From Alkalibacillus aidingensis (GTDB taxonomy: Bacteria > Bacillota > Bacilli > Bacillales > Alkalibacillaceae): DNA of 64,000 nt. The notes under the pieces were generated by a model that made no database searches, was not told the origin of the DNA, and was given only the letters and a program-made list of their open reading frames with translations. Location of the stretch: positions 124,001 through 188,000 of the forward strand of contig NZ_JABXWU010000001.1 in the NCBI RefSeq assembly GCF_014595945.1. Reading direction: 5' to 3'. Shown here piece after piece: positions 18,784 to 26,021 of the stretch. Position 1 is the first letter of the stretch. Each line of letters starts with the position of its first letter. Both the position numbers and the translations under genes were made by a program.

Positions 18784-19746
18784 ATGGCATTGAAAACAAG
18801 GATAACCGAGCTACTTGGTATTGAATTGCCTATTATTCAAGGAGGCTTAGCTCACTTGGCGTATGCTGATCTGGCAGCAGCGGTTTCAAATGCTGGTGGC
18901 TTAGGGCAAATTACGGCGATGAGCCTACCGAATGAAGATGCATTACGCGAGGAAATACATAAAGTTAAACAAATGACTGATCGCCCTTATGGTGTGAATT
19001 TCGCAATTGGACAACAAAGACGTCCGTTTGAATCGATGGTTCAGGTGGCGATCGATGAAAAAGTTCCAGCCATTTCGGTAACTGGAGGTAATCCTAAGCC
19101 GGTAATTGATATGGTTAAAGATACACCGATTAAGGTATTAGTGTTAGTGGCTGCTAAGCGTCAGGCCGTTAAAGCTGCGGAGTTAGGAGCAGATGCTGTC
19201 ATGGTGGTAGGTCATGAAGGTGGAGGTCATTTAGGTCGCGATGATATTGGTACCTTTGTCTTAACACCAGAAGTTGTTGATGCGGTTGATATTCCTGTTG
19301 TTGCCTCTGGTGGAATAAGTGATGGAAGAGGCTTGATGGCTGCTTTAGCGCTTGGTGCTGAAGGTATTGAAATGGGCACAAGGTTTATTGCAACTAAAGA
19401 ATGCGTTCATGCTCATGAATCTTATAAGCAAGCATTACTTGAAGCTGATGAAAAAGCAACCGTCCTAATCAAACGATCCCTTGGTCAACCTGCTCGAGCG
19501 CTAAAAAATAATTGGACGGATGAAATTTTACAATTAGAAGAAAAAGAAGTTGGTTATGAAGGATTGAAAGATTACATTAGTGGGGAAGCTAATAAAAAAT
19601 ATATTTATGAAGGCAATCAAGAAGAAGGGTTTGCCTGGGCTGGACAAGTATCGATGCGTATTGATGAGATCCCAACTGTCCAGACGTTATTTCAGCAAAT
19701 CCTTCAAGATGTAGAAGAAATTAAAGATAAATGGAGTAAATTTTAA
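18784..19746 (+). CDS. Nitronate monooxygenase / enoyl-ACP reductase II-like FMN protein
   Basis: A 320-residue FMN-dependent TIM-barrel protein. The N terminus, ELLGIELPIIQGGLAHLA, and the VVGHEGGGHLGR motif (with the catalytic-type His) are typical of the nitronate monooxygenase/FabK superfamily. A phosphate-binding ASGGISDGRGLMAALALGA follows. Nitronate oxidation or FabK-type enoyl-ACP reduction cannot be separated by eye; the GHEGGGH form leans to nitronate monooxygenase. GGGAGGCTGG precedes the ATG. It is followed after 11 bp by yktA, so the two form an operon. Predicted to be cytosolic. Confidence 0.85.
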   Translation: MALKTRITELLGIELPIIQGGLAHLAYADLAAAVSNAGGLGQITAMSLPNEDALREEIHKVKQMTDRPYGVNFAIGQQRRPFESMVQVAIDEKVPAISVTGGNPKPVIDMVKDTPIKVLVLVAAKRQAVKAAELGADAVMVVGHEGGGHLGRDDIGTFVLTPEVVDAVDIPVVASGGISDGRGLMAALALGAEGIEMGTRFIATKECVHAHESYKQALLEADEKATVLIKRSLGQPARALKNNWTDEILQLEEKEVGYEGLKDYISGEANKKYIYEGNQEEGFAWAGQVSMRIDEIPTVQTLFQQILQDVEEIKDKWSKF

Positions 19747-19757
19747 GAGGTGACAGT

Positions 19758-20030
19758 ATGAATTACCATTATCCAATTGATCCAGATTGGTCAACAGAAG
19801 AAGTGATGGACGTCATTCATTTCTTCCATATAGTTGAACAAGCGTATGAAAATGAAGTGGCAAGAGATGACGTGTTAGATGCATACCATGCCTTTAAACG
19901 CGTCATCCCGGCTAAAAATGAGGAAAAGTCTCTGTTTAAAGATTTTGAAAAACAGTCAGGTTATGTCCCATACCAAGTTGTGAAACGAGCTAAAGAGTCT
20001 GATGAGGGAAGTTTGGTCTCATTGTCTTAA
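19758..20030 (+). CDS. yktA: UPF0223 protein YktA
   Basis: A 90-residue all-helical cytosolic protein of the UPF0223 family (B. subtilis YktA is 88 residues). It begins MNYHYPIDPDWSTEEVMDVI and contains the AYHAFKRVIPAKNEEK segment of the family. The ATG follows AGAGGTGACAGT, 11 bp after the previous stop. The function is unknown in the family. Its co-transcription with a flavoprotein gene here is not informative enough to assign a role. Confidence 0.9.
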   Translation: MNYHYPIDPDWSTEEVMDVIHFFHIVEQAYENEVARDDVLDAYHAFKRVIPAKNEEKSLFKDFEKQSGYVPYQVVKRAKESDEGSLVSLS

Positions 20031-20066
20031 GGTTACGACTAGAGGTGAGTAACCAAAACTCCTTTT

Positions 20067-20177
20067 ATGTTTAATGTCGGATTGATGGTGATGTTAATCG
20101 TCTTGGTTACGTTTTTAATTTCAGAATCCATAAAAGCAATTCATTTCAAAATAAAAGGTTGGAAAAATAGTTGCTGA
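20067..20177 (+). CDS. Possible 36-residue membrane miniprotein
   Basis: The gap after yktA contains one plausible short frame encoding a hydrophobic N-terminal helix, MFNVGLMVMLIVLVTFLI, followed by a basic tail ending KIKGWKNSC. The nearest Shine-Dalgarno-like sequence, AGAGGTGA, is about 20 bases upstream, which is too far, and no terminator directly follows. It has the look of a small membrane protein but could be chance. Confidence 0.25.
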   Translation: MFNVGLMVMLIVLVTFLISESIKAIHFKIKGWKNSC

Positions 20178-20254
20178 AATCTGATACTAACATGTGGAGA
20201 TGTCCTCTGAGACTTCTGAATCAGCGAATACAATAAAATGATGTAAAACATACA

Positions 20255-20298
20255 ACCCCAGTTAAGAACTTTTTTTTACTTAGTTCTCTAACTGGGGT
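20255..20298. terminator. Hairpin between yktA and yktB
   Basis: ACCCCAGTTAAGAAC pairs with GTTCTCTAACTGGGGT around a loop containing eight T. The T run lies in the loop rather than after the stem, so termination efficiency is uncertain. It sits between convergent genes. Confidence 0.5.
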
Positions 20299-20332
20299 GT
20301 CGTTTATGATATAGGGCAAAGTGTCAACTGTT

Positions 20333-20950
20333 TCATTTCATTGATAATTTGTAGATAGGTAATAAGGTTTCGAAGGTTGTTCGGATTTCTGTTAGTAAAG
20401 CGTCGCCATCTGTTAATATCGGATCGTCTTTACTTATGTGGCGACCGATTAGGAATTCACCTTTTTTGACGTTCGTAAACCGTTCGAGGGCTTTAGTAAG
20501 GTCTATTTCCTCTAACGTTTGGGCATCCTTTTTAGTGTGGTCAAGCGATATCACGTAATCAGTTGGAACATTAGATGTAATGACATCTGAGTTTTGTAAA
20601 AATTGGTTACCAATCGTGTTTTTATTCGGCATTTCATAAATATATGCTAGCCATAGAAACAGGTGGTCGTCCCATAGACCGATTTGAAAGTGTGGGTGTT
20701 TCTTATATCCTCGTTTGTCATGGCAATAGGCTGACCAAGTATCAGAAGGTGGATTGACCGTTCGTCTTGCGTGTTTGGCAATATGTAAAAACATCTCATT
20801 TCCAATCATGGCTGCTAAGTCAGCAGCAATCACGTCACCAATTGCTTGGAATTTTGGTTGAATTCTCTCTTGGATTACAGTCATTCTTTCGTCAAGACCT
20901 TCGATTTGAAAGGTTTCAAAATCATGTTGATTAAAGCCGTTAAATTGCAT
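20333..20950 (-). CDS. yktB: UPF0637 protein YktB
   Basis: A 205-residue cytosolic protein of the UPF0637 (DUF1054) family; B. subtilis YktB is of similar length and lies at the same place beside yktC. Family-typical segments seen are MQFNGFNQHDFETFQIEGL at the N terminus and AKHARRTVNPPSDTWSA in the middle. The ATG has GGATGGG about ten bases upstream. It is transcribed away from yktC. No catalytic motif is evident and the family function is not known. Confidence 0.9.
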   Translation of the reverse strand: MQFNGFNQHDFETFQIEGLDERMTVIQERIQPKFQAIGDVIAADLAAMIGNEMFLHIAKHARRTVNPPSDTWSAYCHDKRGYKKHPHFQIGLWDDHLFLWLAYIYEMPNKNTIGNQFLQNSDVITSNVPTDYVISLDHTKKDAQTLEEIDLTKALERFTNVKKGEFLIGRHISKDDPILTDGDALLTEIRTTFETLLPIYKLSMK

Positions 20951-21116
20951 TTTATATACCCATCCTTTATTATAATAGTATTTTACGATTAAGCTCTAAC
21001 ATTAAGTGGATTATTTTCTTATAAGGTTTATGAATATTTTAGCATATCTTGTCATGATATACTTAATGATAAACATAGCAGAATGACATTCGATCTGAAA
21101 AGGAGTTCTTGAAAAG

Positions 21117-21917
21117 ATGAGTCAAGAAATAATTCAACAGTTACGAAATGATGCAAAGGAATGGATCTTAGAAGCGGGTGAGTTAATCAAAGAGTCCATG
21201 AATCAGCCTTTTGCGGTTGATACTAAAAAAGATAGAAAAGACTTAGTTACCGAAGTCGATCGACGCTCTGAGCAATTTTTCATTGATAAAATTAGTGAAA
21301 AATACCCTGACCACAAAGTTCTTGGTGAAGAAGGGATGGGAGAAGAGGTTACATCATTAGATGGGACGGTTTGGATTATCGATCCGATTGATGGGACTTT
21401 AAATTTTGTTCATCAACAGAGGTTCTTTGCCATTTCTATCGGGATTTATATCGATGGCGTTGGTGAAGTTGGTTTTATATATGATGTCATGGCTGATGAT
21501 TTGTATGAAGGGGTCCGTCATCAAGGGGCTTATAAAAACGGGACACAATTAGATCCTATTGACCCACAAAAAACGCTTGAAGAATCGATGATCGGGTTAA
21601 ATAATACATGGGTTATACCTAATCGCCGTTTAGATGAAAAGAAGATGCAGGAGTTATCTCGGAATGTTAAAGGTACACGTTCGTATGGATCTGCTTCATT
21701 AGAATTTGCTTATATTGCCGATGGAACCCTTGATGCTTATATTACCATGAGGCTATCGCCCTGGGACATTGCTGCTGGGATGATCATTGTAAGTGAAGTG
21801 GGTGGAGTGACAACTAGAGTGGATGGTTCAGAGATAGGCATGTTGAGTGGTAATACAGTTGTTTGTGCCAATCAAGCGATTCATCAAGAATTACTAACTT
21901 ATATTATCGAAAAATAA
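21117..21917 (+). CDS. yktC: Inositol monophosphatase family protein YktC
   Basis: A Mg2+-dependent, Li+-sensitive-fold phosphatase of 266 residues. The metal ligands are visible in GEEGMGEE, WIIDPIDGTLNFVHQ and the C-terminal SPWDIAAGMIIVSEVGG. The B. subtilis counterpart YktC dephosphorylates inositol monophosphate. The whole catalytic set is present, so it should be active. The physiological substrate may be inositol phosphate, a sugar phosphate or PAP-like nucleotides. The ATG follows AAAAGGAG at 11 bases. It is followed by a terminator and stands alone. Confidence 0.92.
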   Translation: MSQEIIQQLRNDAKEWILEAGELIKESMNQPFAVDTKKDRKDLVTEVDRRSEQFFIDKISEKYPDHKVLGEEGMGEEVTSLDGTVWIIDPIDGTLNFVHQQRFFAISIGIYIDGVGEVGFIYDVMADDLYEGVRHQGAYKNGTQLDPIDPQKTLEESMIGLNNTWVIPNRRLDEKKMQELSRNVKGTRSYGSASLEFAYIADGTLDAYITMRLSPWDIAAGMIIVSEVGGVTTRVDGSEIGMLSGNTVVCANQAIHQELLTYIIEK

Positions 21918-21951
21918 AAGGACAACTCGCTCTGCCGAGTTATCCTTTTTG
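21917..21951 (+). terminator. Terminator after yktC
   Basis: AAAAGGA.AACTCG pairs with CGAGTTATCCTTTTT across a 6-nt loop, and the pairing reaches into the yktC stop. Confidence 0.85.
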
Positions 21952-21952
21952 T

Positions 21953-22131
21953 TAATTTGCATCCTGTTGGTACAGTCGTTTTAATCTTAACCCATAGCCC
22001 ATCATCCCAAAACCTAAAAATAGGAAAAGGATCAATAGTCCATAGCTCCTGTAGCTAATCGCAATTGCAGCAGCTACAAAACTGGCTACTACGAGTATCG
22101 CTAATAAAAGCATTTTTATTTCATGTTTCAT
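21953..22131 (-). pseudogene. ylaF: YlaF-like (DUF5325) small membrane protein, frameshifted
   Basis: Reading from the ATG at 22131, with GAGGTGAAGAG upstream, the frame gives MKHEIKMLLLAILVVASFVA and so on. It stops at codon 39 with TAG inside a run of four T (plus strand AAAA at 22017-22020). Adding one T restores a 59-residue protein with two membrane helices that ends at the TAA at 21953-21955, the size expected for YlaF. It lies before ylaH as in B. subtilis. Either a real one-base deletion, a homopolymer sequencing error, or slippage. The intact N-terminal helix might still be made. Confidence 0.6.
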
Positions 22132-22263
22132 CTCTCTTCACCTCAATAGTCTAAGTGTACATGATGTGACAAAATTTGAAAACATTAATTTTTTTATAGC
22201 ATGGTAAAATTTAATTTAGTATGATTAAGGGTAGGAATGTCGAGAAGAGGGGGATTTAAATAG

Positions 22264-22599
22264 ATGGACACGGAATCAATCCAAGCTGCGGATCAGCACT
22301 TTCGTTTTTCGCCGGTAGAAAGATATTTCTTTATTGATGTAGGTGGCGAATTAGGCTTCTGGTTATTATTTTTAACGATTGCGATTCTTGCTATTGTGAC
22401 TTATAAATTAGGTTTTGCTAAGCAGTTACCAATACTTAAATCACTAATTGTATACATATTATTGATTTTAGGTTGTTTTATCCTAATTATATTTGCGATA
22501 TTTTCATTACCGATTGTTGAAGTATTGATTGTCATTGCCTTGGTATTGGGGATTTATCGCTTCAGACTGCACCGGGAACGAGATGAACGGGATGAATAG
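22264..22599 (+). CDS. ylaH: YlaH-like membrane protein
   Basis: A 111-residue membrane protein with three predicted helices (about 30-47, 58-76 and 78-97) and a short charged C terminus, RFRLHRERDERDE. The N terminus contains the family-like SPVERYFFIDVGGELGFWLLF. The YlaH family has no assigned function. Synteny with ylaF and ylaI supports the name. typA (ylaG), normally just upstream, is absent. The ATG follows GAGGGGGATTTAAATAG. Confidence 0.85.
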   Translation: MDTESIQAADQHFRFSPVERYFFIDVGGELGFWLLFLTIAILAIVTYKLGFAKQLPILKSLIVYILLILGCFILIIFAIFSLPIVEVLIVIALVLGIYRFRLHRERDERDE

Positions 22600-22608
22600 A
22601 TTGAATAT

Positions 22609-22638
22609 AAAAGCCAGCTGATCCGATCAGCTGGCTTT
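22609..22638. terminator. Bidirectional terminator between ylaH and ylaI
   Basis: A perfect stem, AAAGCCAGCTGAT/ATCAGCTGGCTTT, with a 3-nt loop. The ylaI stop codon lies at its edge. Confidence 0.9.
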
Positions 22639-22840
22639 ATTTAATATAATCGTCTTCTTTTTCTGGTTCATATAATTTAAACTCTGAGCTTTTCTTTCGT
22701 TCGTTGGTTTTGTTCGCGATTCGATCGTGACACGCATCACATAAGTAGGATAATTTCCGTCTTTTTCTTAATTGCTTAGCCAGTAAAGAGAACGATTCTA
22801 CCTGGTCTGTTTGATCACATAAAACGCATTTTACTCTCAT
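22637..22840 (-). CDS. ylaI: Zinc-ribbon protein YlaI (DUF2197)
   Basis: A 67-residue cytosolic protein with two CxxC knuckles, CVLC near the N terminus and CDAC about 30 residues on, typical of a treble-clef or ribbon zinc site. The rest is strongly charged. The chosen start, MRVKCVLCDQ, has GAGGTGA directly upstream; a longer frame adds three residues without support. Length and sequence agree with B. subtilis YlaI. Function unknown. Confidence 0.9.
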   Translation of the reverse strand: MRVKCVLCDQTDQVESFSLLAKQLRKRRKLSYLCDACHDRIANKTNERKKSSEFKLYEPEKEDDYIK

Positions 22841-22977
22841 GTATTTCACCTCATTTACTGCTCGTCCATTTGACCATTTTCTCTATTGTATCATGTTTAA
22901 TCGATCTATGCTTTGAGGTTTGAAAAAATTAAGTATAGGGAAATGATCAATAAATAGATTGAAATGGAGGGATTATG

Positions 22978-23226
22978 GTGAAAAAGAAATATATCATCTC
23001 TTCTATTACTGCAATTGGGACAGGCTTGATATCATACGTTTTGATGGATGATGATCGAAGAGAACGTGTCAAAAAATATTTAGGCTTATCTCAAAGGTCT
23101 AATGAAGAGTCAGAGTTTCCAATCGAGCAAGCAGGTATGCCTGAGGTCGATCACCTCGAAAATGCTAATATGGTGTCTGAGGGATCTCAATTTGGAGTCC
23201 AATATTATAATGAGGTAAAAACGTAA
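22978..23226 (+). CDS. Small protein with N-terminal helix, unknown
   Basis: An 82-residue protein beginning MKKKYIISSITAIGTGLISYVL, a single membrane-spanning or signal-like helix with a basic start. An acidic, polar tail without Cys follows. The GTG at 22978 is preferred: GGAGG is seven bases upstream, whereas an ATG three bases earlier is too close. I do not recognise the family; it resembles short YtxH-like envelope proteins only in outline. It sits between ylaI and ylaJ on the opposite strand and is followed by a hairpin. Confidence 0.65.
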   Translation: MKKKYIISSITAIGTGLISYVLMDDDRRERVKKYLGLSQRSNEESEFPIEQAGMPEVDHLENANMVSEGSQFGVQYYNEVKT

Positions 23227-23238
23227 CGGTCACTAATA

Positions 23239-23267
23239 AACTCCCACGCCTAATGGGCATGGGAGTT
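23239..23267. terminator. Hairpin between the small protein gene and ylaJ
   Basis: AACTCCCACGCC pairs with GGGCATGGGAGTT across a short loop. T-rich sequence follows on both strands, serving convergent genes. Confidence 0.7.
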
Positions 23268-23271
23268 ACTT

Positions 23272-23859
23272 TTAGTTGTATTCAGTTTGTTGTGGTGTAT
23301 CATCTGGTTGGTCATCATCGAAACGCTCTTCGTATTCAGGACCCTCTTGGCGTTCTGTTGGTGGGGTCTCTGGTATATAACGGCCAACTAGGTTGGCAAT
23401 CTCATTTATAACTGAGTGAGTTCCTTGTCCTTGCTGGATACCTCGATTAATCTCATTAATCCGGTCAGTTACATCACCATCAGCAATCACAAATGCATAA
23501 TGTCCATAAGGATCGTCTTTTATGGCTTCAGCTACCGAGTATTTAACTGTACCTACTCTTGAACGTTCTAGTTCACCAGATACATCTACACCAACAACTG
23601 TGTAAGCGCCGAAGACGAGAGCAGTTGCATCTTCTACCCCTTGTACATTGGCAGCAATTTCAGCTAGGCGCTCGGCAGCTTCACCATTAGTATGGTCACG
23701 ATTTTGTTCGATCTCAGAATCGCGAACTTGGATAATGTGATTTTCATCAATCTCATCGTCAAGAGGTCGGTTTGGATTTTGACCTTGACCTTGTTGTGAC
23801 ATACAACCAGCTAAGAATAAAATCACAACCATCATGATGTTAAAATGTTTGTATCCCAT
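23272..23859 (-). CDS. ylaJ: YhcN/YlaJ-type sporulation lipoprotein
   Basis: A lipoprotein of 195 residues with the lipobox LAGC at Cys19 and a YhcN/YlaJ domain (about 50-165), including AERLAEIAANVQGVEDATALVFG. The tail is acidic and Pro-rich. Members occur in spore membranes and affect spore germination or outgrowth in Bacillus. The ATG has AAAGGAG ten bases upstream, but that site lies in the 3' arm of a long hairpin (23865-23908), so translation of read-through mRNA may be blocked. The phoH gene (ylaK), usually beside it, is absent. Confidence 0.85.
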   Translation of the reverse strand: MGYKHFNIMMVVILFLAGCMSQQGQGQNPNRPLDDEIDENHIIQVRDSEIEQNRDHTNGEAAERLAEIAANVQGVEDATALVFGAYTVVGVDVSGELERSRVGTVKYSVAEAIKDDPYGHYAFVIADGDVTDRINEINRGIQQGQGTHSVINEIANLVGRYIPETPPTERQEGPEYEERFDDDQPDDTPQQTEYN

Positions 23860-23864
23860 AAACG

Positions 23865-23908
23865 AAAAACTCCTTTTTACCTTATTTTGTAGGTTAAAAG
23901 GAGTTTTT
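23865..23908 (-). terminator. Terminator after ylaL that contains the ylaJ Shine-Dalgarno
   Basis: On the minus strand AAAAACTCCTTTTAACCT pairs with AGGTAAAAAGGAGTTTTT (one mismatch in 18) around an 8-nt loop and ends in T. The 3' arm includes AAAGGAG, the only ribosome binding site for ylaJ. Confidence 0.75.
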
Positions 23909-23930
23909 ATGAATAGTAAATATAGGTTAA

Positions 23931-24407
23931 TTATTTAATGGATATTTTATTAACACCTGTAAAAGGATCTTGTTGATTAGATCCATCTTGGAAAATAACA
24001 TGAACGGGTCCATCTTCTTTTAATGGTTTTCCATCTAATGCAAATAATAAGTATGCATTCTCTAATTGTTCAAAAGTAATGGTTTGTTCACCATCAGTTG
24101 TATGTAAAATGGCTTCAGTCGCATTTTGATTGGGTTCAGCATTCTTAAGAAAATGATGAATTGGCATTACATAACTGTTTTCCAATACTTTTGTACGCTC
24201 ATATCGAGTCAAACTTTTATTAACAGGTGGTCGTAACTTTTGCTGATACTCATCACGAGTCCATACTTCCTGTTGATCATTACCACTTTGGTCTTGATCA
24301 GATTTTTGAAAAGCTTCTTGAAGTTCAATTTTGCGATCATCAAATATCCAAACTGTTGGATCTAATGTAATTGGGAATCCAACATTTCCATCAATTTGTA
24401 CAATCAT
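23931..24407 (-). CDS. ylaL: YlaL-like protein of unknown function
   Basis: A 158-residue soluble protein with no signal peptide, membrane helix or Cys. It begins MIVQIDGNVGFPITLDPTVWIF and ends with a basic-hydrophobic GVNKISIK. It contains many Asp and Gln, and no catalytic motif is recognised. Size and position between ylaJ and glsA correspond to B. subtilis YlaL, so the name is given by synteny only. AGAGGTG precedes the ATG. It is transcribed toward ylaJ and ends in a hairpin that also affects ylaJ. Confidence 0.6.
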   Translation of the reverse strand: MIVQIDGNVGFPITLDPTVWIFDDRKIELQEAFQKSDQDQSGNDQQEVWTRDEYQQKLRPPVNKSLTRYERTKVLENSYVMPIHHFLKNAEPNQNATEAILHTTDGEQTITFEQLENAYLLFALDGKPLKEDGPVHVIFQDGSNQQDPFTGVNKISIK

Positions 24408-24530
24408 AAGTACACCTCTTTCTAGGAAGATTAACTAATATGAATCACAGACAACATATGATACGTTAGTTAAGTCTGCTAGTAAGATTATATCGAAAAA
24501 TTACCGATTATGCACTAAGGAGTGATTAGG

Positions 24531-25460
24531 ATGACAGAAATTTCACAGAAGGATTTGGAATATTGGCTAGAACATGTACGAATTTATGCGAATAATGGGG
24601 ATGTAGCTGATTATATTCCAGCTCTTGCAAATCAGCAGCCTGAAATTAATGCAGTAGCTTATTATCCGATTGATGGTGAGGTATTATACGCAGGGCAGTC
24701 AGAGTATACCTTTACGATTCAAAGTATTTCAAAAGTGATTACGTTAGCATTAGCATTAGTGCAACATGGGGAATCGGCTGTGTTTAATCGGGTGGATAAA
24801 GAGCCTACGAGTGATCCGTTTTATTCTATTGGTACACTTGAAGTAGAAGAACCGGCTAAACCTTCTAATCCCATGATTAATGCAGGTGCACTTGCAGTTA
24901 CAAATATGATTCGTGGACGCGATTCAGAAGAGATGGTTCATGAAATCCTTAAATTAGTTAGAATGTTGGCTAATGATGAATCCATCACTTATGATGAAGA
25001 AGTAGCTAAATCAGAATTTGAAACGGCTTTTCTTAACCGTTCTTTGGCTTATTTTATGAAACAAAATGGTATTGTCACAGGAAGTGTTGAAGAGTTGTTA
25101 GATGTTTATACTAAACAATGTGCGATAACCATGACCGTTAAGCAATTAGCCAGAATAGGTGCTGTATTTGCTAATGATGGGCGTGATCCAGAAACAAATA
25201 ACCCATTAGTCCCATCACATGTGGCTCGAATTTGTAAAACGTTCATGGTGACTTGTGGAATGTATAATGCATCAGGAACATTCGCTATAAATGTCGGGAT
25301 TCCAGCCAAAAGTGGCGTTTCTGGCGCTATTGTTGGTGTGCTAAGGAATAAGGGTGGTATCGCTGTTTTTGGCCCTGCATTGGATGAGAAAGGAAATAGT
25401 GTTGTCGGCATTCACTTTTTGGAGAAGATGGCTCAGGAAAAACATTGGTCAATGTTCTAA
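24531..25460 (+). CDS. glsA: Glutaminase
   Basis: Hydrolyses glutamine to glutamate and ammonia in the cytosol. The fold is that of serine-dependent beta-lactamases. S65-I-S-K68 in TIQSISKVITLAL holds the catalytic Ser and Lys, with NPMINAGALAVTNMI and KSGVSGAIVG as further family motifs. 309 residues, the same as B. subtilis GlsA2 (YlaM), which lies next to ylaN. The ATG at 24531 is chosen over a GTG three codons earlier because AAGGAGTGATTAGG leads into it. Confidence 0.95.
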   Translation: MTEISQKDLEYWLEHVRIYANNGDVADYIPALANQQPEINAVAYYPIDGEVLYAGQSEYTFTIQSISKVITLALALVQHGESAVFNRVDKEPTSDPFYSIGTLEVEEPAKPSNPMINAGALAVTNMIRGRDSEEMVHEILKLVRMLANDESITYDEEVAKSEFETAFLNRSLAYFMKQNGIVTGSVEELLDVYTKQCAITMTVKQLARIGAVFANDGRDPETNNPLVPSHVARICKTFMVTCGMYNASGTFAINVGIPAKSGVSGAIVGVLRNKGGIAVFGPALDEKGNSVVGIHFLEKMAQEKHWSMF

Positions 25461-25543
25461 AAACACCTATTTTTCTTGCATTTTGCTGCCTTAGGTTATA
25501 GTATAATAAAATAGGTAGGATTAATAGGTGAGGGGGAATCGAA

Positions 25544-25834
25544 GTGTCATCTCATACAGCGCTTGAAGAAAATGAACAAGCACTAGCCCTCTTAAAGGCA
25601 GATGCGGATAAAATTTTGCAACTGATTAAGGTGCAGATGGACAACTTAACTATGCCTCAGTGCCCTCTTTATGAAGAGGTTCTAGATACACAAATGTTTG
25701 GACTTTCTCGTGAAATAAATTTTGCTGTTAGGCTAAAACTTATCCATGAATCGACTGGTAAGGAAATTATGGAAAATTTAGAGCGAGAATTAAGTGCCCT
25801 TCATGAGGCAGCTCAGGCACAACAGTCTTCATAG
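25544..25834 (+). CDS. ylaN: YlaN (UPF0358)
   Basis: A 96-residue helical protein of the UPF0358 family. The GTG start follows GAGGGGG. It contains KIQ-like segments such as [23 protein letters not shown] and ends with polar residues. In B. subtilis YlaN is essential under iron limitation and has been reported to interact with Fur. The protein is cytosolic. The gene normally precedes ftsW; here a terminator and pycA follow. TATAAT at 25502-25507 may be its -10. Confidence 0.92.
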   Translation: MSSHTALEENEQALALLKADADKILQLIKVQMDNLTMPQCPLYEEVLDTQMFGLSREINFAVRLKLIHESTGKEIMENLERELSALHEAAQAQQSS

Positions 25835-25869
25835 TGTTGGTTCATGACAAATATTATAAATCTTAAAGG

Positions 25870-25901
25870 AACTCAAACTAAATATAGTTTGGGTTTTATT
25901 T
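25870..25901 (+). terminator. Terminator after ylaN
   Basis: ACTCAAACTA/TAGTTTGGGT with a 4-nt loop and a T-rich tail. Confidence 0.75.
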
Positions 25902-26021
25902 TAACATTTTATAGTCTGATTTTTATGAATATTTATTCAATGATAAAGGAATATCGCAAAGAATGTAGAAATTAATGCAAGTGGGTATAGTAAAAAAAGA
26001 CTGACTATATGGAGGGTCAAC

